Source of the DNA: Sindora glabra
Taxonomy: Eukaryota > Streptophyta > Magnoliopsida > Fabales > Fabaceae
Direction of reading: 5' to 3'
DNA: 64,000 nt
NCBI GenBank assembly: GCA_020226215.1
Contig: CM035233.1
Span: forward strand, 49,561,751-49,625,750
This document shows, piece by piece, positions 1 through 13,991 of the stretch (position 1 is its first letter; every line of letters begins with the position of its first letter). The notes under the pieces are model-generated. The model saw nothing but the letters and a program-made list of their open reading frames with translations, had not been told where the DNA came from and ran no database searches. The position numbers and the translations under genes were made by a program.

Positions 1-2133
1 ATAGCATGATTAAACCAATGCTTGTTGGTTTAAGTGATTAGGAACTCGGTCCCTTTAAATAGGATTTTGAATTTGAACTCTATGAATAAAGAAAATAGGT
101 GTTGGAAGAACTTTGCCTCCCCCCTAAAAGAGGTTCAACCTAATTTAGTTTCAAATTAATCAATATCCAATATAATTGCCAGATATTGAAGTACTCAAAA
201 AAATGATAGCATGATTAAAAACTTGCTAAGATAAAGGCATATCAACAAATCAATTAAATATCATATGATGAATTAAATCAATACAATTATAATATAACAT
301 CATTTGACCTTGTGTTGAGTAAAATTGCATGTACTTCCCTTTACTTCAAAATTGTTATCAATGAATCAAATTTAATAGCCTTTTGTAGAAATGCCTACAC
401 CATATATAGTTAAAATTAGTGCTTGTACAATGTCTTGCATTAACATGATAGGTTTAATCAATCAACAAACTGGATTAGATGCATTATTATAGAGCACATT
501 ATTTAACAATTCAAGGCAATCTTGTGCAGCAACCTACACATCAATAGGAGTGATAATTTTTTACATGATATGATAAACTAAAAATGAACATGAAATATTT
601 ACACAGACTTGGATTGAGTTTATATAAGTTTAAGTTGTAAATGAGTTAACCATTTAACACAAATAATAAATAAATTAGGTTTTAGTTATAAATGGATTGA
701 TACACTAATTTGTATAATAGTTTACATTAAAATTTTAAAAATATTATTTTAAAAATAATTAATGATTAAATTATATAAATAATAAAAATATAAAATTCAT
801 GCTTACGAATGAATAAATAATTTTTTACGAAAAATGATAAATAATTAAATTTTATAAATGAGTTTACAACATAAATTTTTTTAATCAAAATAATTAAGTA
901 GGTTAGATGGATTGACTAATCTTGACAAATTTAATAAATGAGTTAACATGACTCGATATGATGATTATTTGAATCAAATTTATATTAATTTTTTTTCAGT
1001 TATGAATAATCTTTGACACAAACACGCAAAGCCATTGAAATAAGTTAAAGTTCATGAACTGACCCATTAGCTTATGAGCTTTAAAGGAGTTAAACCTTTA
1101 TTTTATTACTAAAAAGGTGTGAGACACAATCAGCCTAACTTGTAAAGGCCTCAGCCTATATGAGTTAGCTTGTATTTTTTTTAAATTCTATATAAGCCTA
1201 TATTCTCAATTTATATATAATTATACTCCTTTTTTTCATTTTAAGTTATGTAAGGATGCATTATGAATAATTTATAAATGATATTTTTATTTTATATATA
1301 TTTTAAGACTTATGTTTTATATACATAATTTTTTAAGGTTATATATAAATTTAAAATATATTATGACGTATTTATGAATGAATATGTGATACTATTGAAT
1401 AAGTTTAAATTTATTTATTATTTAAAAATTTAAAAATTATAAAAAAAACTTAAATTTTTTTAAAGAAATATATGGGCTAGCCTATGGCTCTTAATGACTA
1501 AATTAAGGTTTAAAGGCTTATGTGTAATGCAGATGGGCTTAACCCAACCCATTTAATAATTGACTTGTCCACTTAACAGTTCTATCAATCTATAAACATA
1601 AATTACCACTGTAATATTAGTATCTTACAAATACATATAAACACATACACATATTGAGAAAGGAAGTTTTGGTATTGAAGCCATGAATGATTAATTAGCT
1701 ATGAAGAATTGGTTAAAAGTCATAAAATGCAATTTTTAACTTCTAATATAAATATATGATGAATGATACAAATCTTAATAAATCTAGGCGATAGAAGAAC
1801 AATTATTACCTTGCTTATGTAAATACAAGTTTAAACTAAAAAAAGTCAAATACGATTCAAAACTAATGGATAATAATCCAATGACAACAAATAAGCTCTT
1901 TGAAAATGCATATTACCTTAAATTTGCAAGCCTTAGGTAACTTTTAATTGATTAAAAACCTCTTATATAAAAAAATAGCTCAGGAGCTTACTTAGCAATC
2001 TATACTTATTAAGGCATGTTCATTAACATTAGTTTACACATTAAAAAATGTGATTATCACTTATATAACAACATCACCATCTGCACCCCCTCATTTTGCA
2101 TGGCATTAAAAATCTTTTCAAATGCACTTTTAT
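1..2133. other. AT-rich intergenic DNA, no gene seen
   Basis: No open frame of coding character on either strand. Stretches around 600-1600 repeat short phrases built on gagttaa and cctatat, as decayed transposon DNA often does, but I could not define ends or target duplications. Confidence 0.5.
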
Positions 2134-2531
2134 CCCTTGTTTGGTACATTGAAAAATAAAATTCATTTCATTTCATTTAAAAAAATGGCTTCGTTTTATA
2201 TTTAAATAAATTCTTTTATTTAGGATAAATTTTAAACAATATAATTTTATTTCACTTTAAAATGAATTCTTTTATTTGAAACTTTATTAAAACTTATGGA
2301 ATTCATTTTAAATATTTATATTTATAATATTATCTTTAAAGAGAGTGAGTAAGAGAGAAAGAGAAATGGCTGTTAATAGCTTGAAAAATTAAGAATAAAG
2401 TTGCCTAATGAAAATATTACATTTAAAATGAAACGAATTCTTACCAAATCCTACCTAATTTCATAGGATTTTAAAATAGTAATAATGTAAATAAAATAAA
2501 ATGAAATCTAAAAAATTTAAATCCAAACATG
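2134..2531. mobile_element. Probable hAT-like MITE
   Basis: About 400 bp of AT-rich DNA with imperfect terminal inverted repeats. The left end reads CCCTTGTTTGGTACATTG and the right end, reverse-complemented, reads CATGTTTGGATTTAAAT; both then run into ATTTCATTT-type sequence for about 40 bp. Candidate 8-bp target duplications are ACTTTTAT (2126-2133) and ACTTTTTA (2532-2539), matching at six positions. There is no coding capacity. The hAT assignment is inferred from the TTTGG-type end and the 8-bp duplication length. Confidence 0.5.
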
Positions 2532-2539
2532 ACTTTTTA

Positions 2540-5500
2540 GTAGAATGAAATGAATTCTAGTTTTAAAGTACGCTAAAGAAAGGATTAAAGATAAAAATCT
2601 ATTGAATCTCCTATAACAATAATAAAAAAAAAGAGGTGATTATAAGAGGCAAAAGGTTTATTAGCACAATAACAAAATTAATGAAAGAAACAATTTGAAG
2701 AAATGGAAAAAAAGAAGATGAGAGGCGAAAAGTTAATTCAACTTTTTAAGCTAAGAAACTAAGAAAGTAAGAATCAATATGGCCTTATTCTGTATAATTT
2801 AGTAATGTAAATCTTGTCACTTTCTTTGTATAAACACCAATAAAAAAATTTTCAAAATACAATTAGCATGTTCTAAACTTTCAATAAAAAAGGAATCAAC
2901 TGCAACATATGATAGGACACTTTTAATAGTTAAATCTTCAAGTATTTAAGGAATTAATTAGTCCCCAAAAAATTAACACATTTCATATAATAGTTCAAGC
3001 CTAAACTAAATTTTCTATACAAAGAATTAACTCATTTAATAATAATGATTTTATACAAATTTAAAAATGGCTAAAAAAAATCATGTCTTCCATAATGTAA
3101 AGATGGACAATAATATTCATAACAATACCAAATAATTTATGAAGCATATTATAGTAACAAAAGCACTTTACTTATTTCTAAGAGCATTAATTTTCAAAAT
3201 TCATCAAAGCAATGCAAAAATCAAGTTCAATACATCACCAATTGTTAAGAAAAATTGACTTGAACATTTTTTTAAGTTATTTACATAGTAAAAGTAAAAA
3301 GAAAAATCAATTATATAGAAGAATAAAAGATACCTTAATACTACACTATTAAACAATTATTGAATTAAGCTTGGTGAATTGGAAACCTAAAATTCCATTA
3401 CATTTAGCCTTTGCACCTTTTGAATCAAGAATATCCTTAAGGCTCTTGGCCTATCTATAAAACAATTACAAGATACCATGACCAGAATCATATATTGAAA
3501 ATTACAACACCGAAATTGACAAATGTTTACAAAGCTTTCAAAATCTCAACCATTGCTACCCTAATTCTTTCCATTTCATGTAAGATTAAACCTTTTTTTA
3601 ATGTTACCTTCAGCATAAAAGCCCAAAATCAAAACATTAAAAGTATAAATATTTGGTGACATCTTATTTTTTACCATTTCTCTGAAAACATCCTTGACAA
3701 CTTTAAGAGATCATTTTAACCTTAAAACAATATCTAGAATTGCATTATATGATAACATACTAGGCATAAACCCATGACCTTTTGCTAAATTAATTATCTT
3801 TATTGTCATATCAATCAAGTTTACATGTGAGTAAGACTTTATCACCAAATCAAACTATAAAGTTAGTTCTATACATATTTTCAATAATTACTTAGTTAAT
3901 TTTCACTACTTAAAATCAATTAATGTATCTACCTAACTTGATTTCTATACTAAACAAAAAAGCACTATTTAAGTAAAAGCTCGTACAAAACTTACTTAAG
4001 TTGCCTTTTGATATTAGTGAGTGAAAAGCCATTCATCATTGAGACTAGAAGATGTCATAGCTAATCTTAATAGCTACTAAAAGTTATCCATTATAGTCAA
4101 GCATGAAACAAATTGAGAGAGTAAAAGAGAACCTACGCAAATTCACAGCTATAAGAGAAACTAAGAGTTATATTACTGAAGTTTAGAGGAACTAATATGC
4201 AATAAAATGTAAAACTTCCTTAACTGGCTATTGGAGTTCTCCTTGCCAACTATCATCAAGTTTGTGGTTGAATTTGTATTGTATTTGTTATATTGCAAGA
4301 ACTTTTATAACATAGAAATTTGTAATAATAAATAGTACTATCTTCTCAATCAAGATTAGAGTGTTGTTATTTGTATTATAAATGCAAACTTGGATTTAGC
4401 TCCAAAATGTAAACATCTATTGTTAATCATAGAAAGAAATTACTTTTATTATTGAATCCGAAGTTTGTAATTAACTCGAATTTGCTTTTCAACTTATGTT
4501 ATCGAGTGATGCAGCGAATTTTGTCAAGATTAATAATTTATTAGGAAGTTTTATTTTAACTTTTTGATTTTCAGGGCTGGACTATAGTTCCTTAGCATAT
4601 TTTTCCAAGCCAATTCACCCCATTTATTTGAAAATTTGACATGTATTCTAATTAGTTTAACTCACAATCCTTTTAAATTTACAATTTTATCAATTAAGAC
4701 AATGCTCAAAGTTAGTTTAACATAAAATTTTCCTGTGATCCAAATACTAGTGAAGCAAATATTTATATATGAATAATATGTAAAAGAAATGTTAATTAGA
4801 CTTCACTAAAAATAATTTAGAGCAGCGAAGCATAACAATAAAGTAATTAAAATGAATTAACTTAATTTTATCAAGCTAATCTAACAAATAAAAATTATAT
4901 ATCGAACCAATCCTAAGTCGGAATGCTTTTTCACCTAATAAAGTCAAGTCAGATTATTACAATACTAATCTTAGTTCCAAGCCTAAGTGAACTTTTATTA
5001 AAAGGTTTTGAGCATATTTTACAATTTGTTATATTTTATTATTGTTACATCACTTATTTATTATTAATATTAATTAATTAAAATTATTTATTATTACTAT
5101 TATTATCATTTAAAATTTATTATTATTATTGGATATAACTAAAATAGTAAAAAAATAAATCAAATCATAATATTTTTTTAATATGAAAAACTCCAATTAA
5201 AAAAGTAATTAAAAACTATAAGATCTAACCTAATAAAATTTAGTATTAATTAAAATATATACAAATATTTTGTCAAATAAATTCATAATATAAATATAAG
5301 TATATCACTATTTTACTATACTAATAATAATTTATTACTTTAATTAATATATTTATTTAGTTACAGCCATTATTTTGTGTAATTTTTTTATTAATTTCTA
5401 GATTTTATAATGCTAAATTAAATTTTTGCATAATTTTTATTAATTTTTTAATTTTGATGTAATTATTTATTTTAATAACTATGTAATATATATTGACAAT

Positions 5501-6800
5501 ATTAATATATAAATCCTATAATTTTAATATTAAAAATTTTAAGTTTTAATATAATTATTTATTTTGATAAACTTATATAATATATATTGAGAATATTAAA
5601 TATATAAATTTATTAATTTTAATATTACTTATATATATAATCGATAATTTTAATATTATATATATTAAAGTATAATTTTAGTATACTAAATGATAATTTT
5701 AATATATATATATATATATAAATATATAATAATAAATTAATTATGTATTATTTATTAATATTACTAACCTTAAGGACTAACATTTATTAATTTTAATTTT
5801 TTACTAGATAGAGTTAATGAGTTCTAGTTCCTTGATAAGTCAAGTCACTAATATCATTTTTTATATAGTTCCAATCTTGAGTCAAGCAAAATTATATCAA
5901 TTTCAAGTTAATTTTTTAGACTTGACCCATTTTGACATCTCTACATGATGGAAATTCACTTATAAACAAGCTAAATAATGGAATGTTCCATTTTGTTCCT
6001 TCTATATTTAAGTCAGTAATAACAAGAGAAAGAGTATGCAATAGTGAAAATATTATAATGAGATTATATCAATACTTGGTTTAGGCAACCAATCTTTATA
6101 GAAAAAATATACCTAAGGGCAAACTGATCATTTCCTAGCTAAGTGAGGGTGTTGATGTATTTTAGCTAAAGTAGATCGTTTTGCAAGCAATATTTGCTTG
6201 TAGCTCATTATAATCATCTTCAGTTATCCAATAATAATATTCAATTCCTTACAGTTGTCCAGTTATAGAATGTCTTCAAGGATTGATAATACTTTAGAAC
6301 AACCAATAGGTCGACCTTTTTGTATAGTGGGTTGATAAGTCCATGTGTAACAATGGGTTTAGCCTAATCTAATATAGGTATTTATCATTTAATACCTTCA
6401 AAGAAATGTAAATATGTTTGACCAAGCAATCAATTGGTTAAAAAGACTTTAAAACATTAGCCAAGCCAATCAATGTAAATTGATTATGTATAGGAATATT
6501 CTTTTAAAAATAGCACTTCAAAAACATTTAGTCACATTTAATATGCATGTACATAGATTACAATAACCATAATGATTTACTTAGGGATTTACAAAAGTAA
6601 TGATAAGATCTATTATTTTTTTGTGTTCATAATTTTAAGCCATTATGTCTCTTTTGAAAAGAACATAATGTATTCTGATTGTTAGATTAAGCAACGATCC
6701 CAACAGTTACTTTTTTAAAAACATAAATATAGATAAGGATCTCATGTAATCATGATCCTTATCATTAGAAGCATACTAATAGATTTAAATCTTGACCGTC
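2540..6800. other. Intergenic DNA with very AT-rich core
   Basis: No gene seen. About 5030-5760 is extremely AT-rich, made of ATTATT and TATATA runs including an (AT)n run at 5702-5720. The rest is unstructured to the eye. Confidence 0.5.
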
Positions 6801-6808
6801 CAATAGCC

Positions 6809-6817
6809 TATAAATAG
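6809..6817 (+). promoter_or_regulatory. TATA box upstream of the decayed ORF
   Basis: A perfect TATAAATAG, set in a slightly less AT-rich context (ccgtccaatagcc). It lies about 130 bp upstream of an ATG at 6943 that is followed within 30 bp by a GT splice-donor-like site (ttag/gtaaaa near 6972). This resembles a plant pol II promoter or an LTR-type promoter feeding the decayed ORF downstream. Activity is inferred only from sequence. Confidence 0.4.
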
Positions 6818-7243
6818 AATCTTTTTCTATAAGTCTTCATTTTTATTGTTTCTTAAAATTTTCCTGAAGATAACTAGTGCATTTCTCTACTTTCTTCAAC
6901 CTTTTACAATTCGTTGTTAACTATCTTTGCTAAAGAAGAAGCATGACCATTATTTTCATCCAATAACTTAGGTAAAATTACTATTTCTAACTCTATTTTT
7001 CTAATTTTATGAGCTTGATTCACTCTTTCTCATTGTTGAATTTATGTGATAACCTTTGACTTAATATACTATCATTGCAAAATTTCTATTAATGTTAATA
7101 TTGTTTTCTTATCCATCCCTTTATTCACCAAACACCTAAAATACTTATACATTGATTTACTTTGTTTAATTGTAGATACATTTTGGTTTTTAAATATTAT
7201 TCTTTTTTGTTTTACTATCTTTAGATTCTTTATAAATATCAAT

Positions 7244-8630
7244 ATGCATAAGGAATTTTAGGATGAATCATTGGAATTGGGCTTTTCATTGGTTCTTAGG
7301 CATTGCAAGCCTTTTAAAGCATTAAAGAAAATGGTTAAGAATTAAATTGTTGATCTTAGTAAGAAACTAATTGATGAACATATTATTATTAATTATATGG
7401 ATGAAAATACTATCAACTAAATAATTATTTTGGATTATAGTGTAAATAAAGGGATGGCCATTATTATCAATCATCATGGAGGGTTGACCATTGGCAAGAT
7501 AGATATCAAAAAGTATGTTTTTCAAAAGAGATTGGTTAATGCCATCAATATGGTTGATCTGTCTATATTAGCCAACTATGCTCTCTTTCTTACATCATTT
7601 AATTTTTTTGATCGTATGGGAACTTCTTCTACTAAACTAGTGGCCTATTTGGTAGACTTCACTAAAGAGAATGATGGAGTGGATTATCTTAAATCATTTC
7701 CCTTTTCTCAATCTTCGAGTCACCAATTATTCAATGAAGCTTGTTTTGTTCAAGGAGGACCAACATTAATAAAGTTTGTTCATAAGGATGTAAAGGCTTG
7801 AAATTCTTTAAAAGAATGGTTGGAGGCTAAGAGAACATTAAAGCTTTAGAAAGTTGGTCTTTCTCCTTATAATAAATAGGATATTTTTTTCTATAAATCG
7901 AATGAAGAAAATGAATGACTCTATAATTTTGATATAGCATCTTACTTCATATTTTATAAATTGATTATTGAGAGGATTAATGTCAAACCTTCTTTTTCAC
8001 CTTTTAACAAGCTATTATTCGAAAGGTGAACATGGCTTCCGCTAAAATAACTTTCAATGGATGACCACAATTAGTTTACTTTGAGTTTTTAATAATTGGC
8101 TTAAAAATAAGATTGACAATGAATAACTTTTTCTATTTCTTTTAGAATATGTGTAAAGCTAGTGGTTCCTCAATGTATATTAGTGCTATAGAAGGAAAGC
8201 TCATTTTTAAAAGTCTGAATTTAAGTGTGCATGGCTAAAAAGAATCTTATTTTAAAATTTGTGTTCAGCTTAGGAAATATGCTTATTAGTTTCATTTGAA
8301 TGGTCGGGTATTCTTTTCAATTTTATAATCCTAGCTTAATATTATAAAAGATAGACTTAAGCTGGATAAATTAGATCTAGCCATAAATAAAGTGATGGAG
8401 GATATAGATCTTGATCTCTTGGCATTTAAGATGTTATAAACGTGTTTAAGTTAAATACTTTTTATTTGTATATTTAATTTTGCCTTTTGTTTTTAACAAA
8501 CTAATTATTATTGTTTTTCAGACATATATTTGGCTAGGAAAGTTATCACTATGGAATAAGTTAAAAGAGTTAATATAGGAAGTCAGAAAAAACAAAGGTG
8601 GCCAAAGAAAACTAAACAACAAAGAAAAAA
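7244..8630 (+). pseudogene. Decayed ORF of unknown family
   Basis: One frame carries protein-like sequence from about 7250 to 8030. It includes LGFSLVLRHCKPFK, then VDLSKKLIDEHIIINYMDEN, then a 123-codon open stretch (7430-7801) with NHHGGLTIGKIDIKKYVF and FLTSFNFFDRMGTSSTK, then a segment with SLKEWLEAKRTLKL. Composition is far from random translation of AT-rich DNA. The frame is cut by TAA, TAG or TGA at least six times, each one transition away from a Gln or Trp codon. Beyond about 8030 the frame is lost, though the DNA stays gene-like until a Lys-rich tail near 8600. A T-rich stretch ending in ttttag at 7261 could be the 3' end of an intron after a short first exon. I do not recognise the family. 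Its position just before an LTR-like start with a short purine run suggests a retroelement internal ORF, but that is inference. Confidence 0.45.
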
Positions 8631-8664
8631 GTTGAAGTTGTCCTTAAGATTAGTCTAGAAGGAA

Positions 8665-9750
8665 TGGGTCACAACTCGAACTTGATTGTGACTAGTACCT
8701 CGTTATTTGGTTTCCACTAGTCTCAATACTATTTACTCTATTTTTCCTTAATGGAAATCTCTTTAATTTTATGGTAACTTAAGATTCTTTTTAAATTTTA
8801 ACAAAAAAAAAGTAGAATCTCCTTTGTTTTTAGACACTTTCTGATGGTCACATGCCTTAAAATATAGAACTTATAAATTTTTCACATATATGATAGTAAC
8901 ATAGAGTACACACAATATTACACAAACTTGACACATATAATATCTATATAAATATTAATAACTTCACTTCTAATTCTGATCCAATTGTCAATTCCTTCTA
9001 ATAAGTGAGACTTTGATTCTTTATAGATATAGCAAGGACTTATTGAACTTGTTCAGCTTGAAAATATTAAAAATAAAAAGGAATGAGTTGTATTTGTCTA
9101 TCATAACTATATTTTCTTCAATTATATAAAATGATTACATGCTAATTAAGTATTTAAGTGATAAGCAATTACAAACCGAATTCTTTGAATTCGAAAACAT
9201 GAGATGCTAATTCTTGGGTTGACTTATTTACCTACACTTTTAACTTAACTTTTCTATTTCATATTATAAACCATAACAATCTTAACCATTTAATTTACAT
9301 GCTATGAATGCCACATTACTTGCAACCTATTCTTAGTAGTTAACAAACTTTTAAATAACTAATAAGGCTCAATCATAATTAGGTCTTTACAATCACATCA
9401 ACAATAGTATCTAAGGACAAATAGATATCAATTTTACATAACAATACATAATAATTTGTAATAAAGTACATACATACATCCACTTTTTGACTCTGGTCTA
9501 ACTTTATACTTTATCTATCTTTTTATCTTTATTCCTCTTGAATTAACCTTATACCCGACCTACCTTATTATTAGAAATTTCCTATTTGATACTCATATTA
9601 TCACCTCTGTTACATTTCATAATTCTAATGTCACTTGTGGAATAATTTATGGTATAATATACACACTAAAGTTTAAGTTTTACATATTATAATTGCAATG
9701 TAGTTTCATCTAAAGCAATTATTTCATCATTATAGGGCAATATCAAGCAC

Positions 9751-9804
<54 letters not shown>

Positions 9805-12010
9805 CAATAATAATACTATCCTTTCTTGCATTGCCACAACATTTATTTACATCATAGAACAGTTCGTGTTACATTTTTCCAACATATATATAACAATGCA
9901 ATCCTAATCATAACATAAATAATATCATTTACCATTGCAATTCAATCATAATCCATCAACAATCAGTAATAACACTATTATATCCCTTAAGTCTGGTCAA
10001 ACAACATTCATTCAAACAAATAATTATTAATTTTTCATAGGCTTTATTTTTAGGTTATTTATGCATGGCCACAAAGTTGATTTATTAACAATCCATAACA
10101 TTTAATTATACTTTTAAGAATTCAGGGTTAGATGTAAATGTGATCTGTATCATTTATAGGAAAGATTATAAAATGTGACATTTAATAAAATAATATTATA
10201 TTAATTTAACATGAGATATATACTTATTTGGTATCACCTATGCTTTTCAAGAAGCCCCAAAATGTTTAAGTTTATCATTCTCTTGTTTTCCTATTTATAA
10301 TTTTTTCACAATTTTTTTTAAACACATAAGTATTACTTATTTCCTTCCTAAATCTTACAATTCCAAATTTTATTATGATATACAAATATTCTGGATCATT
10401 AACTGTTTATTTTTTCTAACGTAAGCTTATGAAATCAAAATATTAAAAACCTTTGCTCCAAGAATGCTCTTTTCATATCATTTCATAAAATCACACATTT
10501 AATTTCTAATTCAAAGGGATCATATTTCACATAACAAATGATTCCTTAAATCAAGTTTAATTAATAAAAATATTAAAGTTTCATGTTCTAAAGGGCTCTA
10601 ATCACATTATTTCATATAACTAACATTTGTTCCTTCATATCTTTGCTTCCATTTAAATAAAAATTATCAAATCACATTTAGGAATTTCTTAAATTAACTT
10701 AAAATAAGAATATACAAATTGATAATATAGAGAAACCTCAATCATGCCTTCTAATTATTTTATACCATTAACTTCTTACCCTTTCAACTATCATCTATTA
10801 TTTTCCACATGTATAAGAATGAGTTTTTTTGAATCATGTTCAAATCCTAAAATATTGAAATGTAATATTTTAGAAACACATTAATCATATTATTCTAACA
10901 ATCTATATTATAAAACTCTTATTTTTCTGAGCCATTATCATTTATTTCAAAATGCATATAAATTAGGTTTTTATTATTTCAAGCTTATTCTAAGTTAGAA
11001 ATGTAGAAAGGTATTTTTGTCAAATTAGCTCACTTCTACCCCATAAGGTTGCCATTAATTTATTGGTATCGAAGTTCATGATGGAGCATTGGAGATGAAA
11101 GAGGGAAAATATCATTTTGTATAGTTATTTCTCTTAGCTTAATCCACCTCTTCCTCTTGTGATGATAGCTAGTAGATGCTGGTGGGAGCTTGTGCTAGTG
11201 ATAGTGGCTAGAGATAGGTATGAATCATGCTAAAAAATGAGAGGAGCTTTAGCTCTCTATTTACTACTGTTGTAGCTTTGCTAAACTTTTTCTTATTAGT
11301 AAGCCCTCGTTATTGGTTAGCAACTTACATGCAGCTGAATGACATAGTGGCACAACGTTAGTTGCTGGAAAAAGGAGGGCCACTGAAAGAAAGGAAAAGA
11401 AAAAGGGGAAAGAGAGAGAATGGAAAGAAAAAAAGAGAGAGGGGGGATGGGAGTGGCTAAGAGGAAGGAGAGAGAAGCATATAAAGAGAGTTAAGAGTTA
11501 TAATATGGTTCTTTACAGTGCATTATTGGTTCAAATATAATTAAATCTCATCCCTTCGATTCAAACCAAAGTTAATCCTAGCCTTTTATTCATTTTATTT
11601 ATTTGTATATATATATTTAACCTATTTTTCATAAAACCCTTATTTAATTTTAATTTATTTGTTCATTTTTTAAATCTTAACTTAATTACTCTAACACTGT
11701 ATAAATATTAAGAGAATAATTCATTAAGTCATAATTATGTATATATTTGTATATGTTGATATTGCAATTCATCACATTTCAAATATCTAAAATATTCTTA
11801 AAAATTTATAAAGTTATGAATAAAATCATCCACCAAAAAATAACATATATATCTATTAATTTTTTTGCACTCTCGACTTTCAAATGTCCCAAAATTATTA
11901 ATTGTATAAAAATATACTCAGTTAATGCTTTCTCAAATAAAAATCATAATGATACTTATTTAGTAAAAATCTAAAATACCTACATTTCATCTTGGTATAA
12001 ATGAGTAATA
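8665..12010 (+). repeat. Old diverged long LTR, related to the 57 kb solo LTR
   Basis: This stretch is collinear over more than 3 kb with the solo LTR at 57026-60405, at a near-constant offset of about 48.35 kb. Shared anchors are the start (GTCACAACTCGAACTTGATT here, GTCATGATCCAAATTCGATC there), the TA-rich microsatellite before a tcttgcatt/gcatggtcac phrase, and the block around ttaatcctag. The start TGGGTCAC follows a purine run agaaggaa (8657-8664), so it could be a 3' LTR whose internal region is the decayed ORF upstream. The 3' end dissolves into ATT-rich DNA, so the end is approximate and no target duplication was found. Divergence is heavy; this is the older copy. Confidence 0.6.
9753..9804. 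repeat. Compound microsatellite (TG)17(TA)9
   Basis: Uninterrupted TG dinucleotides for 34 bp, followed directly by TA dinucleotides for 18 bp. It lies inside the diverged LTR at the place where the related copy has a short (AT)n run, so the array expanded after the copies separated. Confidence 0.95.
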
Positions 12011-12440
12011 ATATTATTATTTCAATAATATTAATTATTATTATTTTTTATAGTTATTATATTTATTATTTTATTATTCATATTTATTATTATTTTATTA
12101 ATTATTTTCATGTTATTAAATATTTTATATTAACTAATAATATTATTTTCATAATTATTTAATTGTAATTATTAATATTTTATTTTTATTTTTATTATTT
12201 CATTTATTACTATATTATTTATTTATTATTTTTCATAACCATGATAGTCATTATTTTATTAATATTATTAATTTATTAATATTATTATTTTTTATATTAT
12301 TAATAGTTTATTATATTTATTATAATAATTATTTTTTATTTAATTAATTTCATTATTTCTATTATTAATTATTATTTAATAATTATTTTTATTTTTACTT
12401 ATATTATTATTTTATAATAATAAATTATTATTATTATATT
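12003..12440. repeat. ATT-rich low-complexity tract
   Basis: About 440 bp built almost wholly of imperfect ATT/TTA trinucleotides with very few G or C. It begins where homology to the LTR fades, so it probably grew within or beside the end of that element. Confidence 0.85.
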
Positions 12441-13640
12441 AAAGATAATAAATTCAAAATCCAAAATGATGAAATCAGATTCCCTGATGAATTGGAGAGA
12501 ATTATCACTCCCTCATTTGGGATAATCTCATTAAGAGAAAATGAAAAAAGAGAATAAATTTTTTTAGTTAAATAAAAATAAAGGAAATAAAACTCCACCA
12601 TTTTTTTTTCTTAATTACCCCCAACCAAACGGTCCCTAAATTAATTTACACTAAACTTGTAGGAAGTGACCTCTTCTTAACAAAGGGAATTCAACTAGTT
12701 GGAGGCAAGAATTTAAAGGTGAAAATAATAGGATTAAAATTCATTAGGTACAATGAAATGGTGGCACCTGTATTTAATTTTTTTTTTTAATAGAGCAGTG
12801 GATTCTTTTCTTGCTACCATATTATCTACTAATGGAATCTTGTATAAAATGTTTGGTTTATGATTTGAGCAGAGGAACTTTGTTAAGAGTAGGATATAGA
12901 TAGTACTGAAATTGAAAATGAAATAAAAGATATAAATCAATGAATTAAAGAATATAAAAAGTGAGAATAAATTTATGGTTTAATGTGGTTTGAGGGAGAT
13001 GTAAGGTTTAGAATAAGTTAAAGAATCAACATAGAGAAAATTTACATAATAATAACACAAGTCAGTATGTAATATATAAAATAATGTGATAGGTTAAATT
13101 ATAATTCTTGTAACTCTCTAGTAAGGTCGGATTAAAAGTAAAATCTAATTTATAGTCTATAATTAGGTTGTAACTCCATCTAAATATAATATACCTCCTA
13201 TTTTTTTAAGATCTTCACTTTATATTTGAATTTTTGTGCTACTCATGGTTAAGCCGGTCCTCCTCCTTATAATAAATTGTTCATCCTTTCCTATGAACTA
13301 GTTGAAGAGGACATTTTTTTTCCCATCGCACCATCCCTCAATTTCTTCGGGATTCTATTTTTTTTTTTTTAAATTTTGATGGACATATTTATATCTTCAT
13401 TTTGTTAAAGAAATGCTCATGGACTAATTTGCAATTTTAATTTAACAAGCTTAACTCCCAACAATAGGTAAAATTTATTTTCTAAAATTAAAAGAGCACA
13501 CATGTCAATCATGGATTGGTCTTGGCTATGTTGCATGACATGCAACAAAATAAGAATTCCCACTGCAGAAACCTCCTAATTTTATCTATAGAGACACACG
13601 CATCAAAAAATTTAAAATTTTAATTCTCAAGACATGAACG
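12441..13640. other. Intergenic DNA upstream of NOT3
   Basis: No gene seen on either strand; short open frames here lack coding character. The stretch holds several homopolymer runs of T and A and nothing I can classify. Confidence 0.5.
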
Positions 13641-13644
13641 ATAG

Positions 13645-13991
13645 AAATCATACAAATAGATAGCATCTCCCCGCGCCTCCAAATAAAATGCCAAAAACGA
13701 ACCCCAGCCCGCCAAATGTACTCATGGACGAAAGACGATAAAATTAAAAATAAAAAAGTAAAAAAATAATAGAGGTGGAGGGACGAAGGGAAAGAGAAAA
13801 AAAAAAAAGAAAAATCACATTATCTCCGCGGTCTTCGGCTTTGCATTCCTAACCCCAAAGCTGAAACTGTCACTCAAAAACCAGACCTTAATCTCAACTG
13901 CCGAAGAAACCCTAGAGCTGCAATTGATCATCGAGTACTCCTAATCGCATGAAATTTAAGGACTATAGCTTCACTGAATTGAATCAGGAGA
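13645..13991 (+). promoter_or_regulatory. NOT3 promoter-proximal region and 5' leader
   Basis: A local rise in GC and CpG (ccccgcgcctcc, agcccgcc, tctccgcggtcttcgg) in otherwise AT-rich DNA marks the promoter-proximal region. A telo-box-like AAACCCTAG lies at 13907-13915; this element is common near the start of plant genes for basal RNA and protein metabolism. I see no convincing TATA box, which fits a housekeeping promoter. The exact transcription start cannot be read, so the leader is taken loosely as the roughly 150 bp before the ATG at 13992. Confidence 0.5.
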
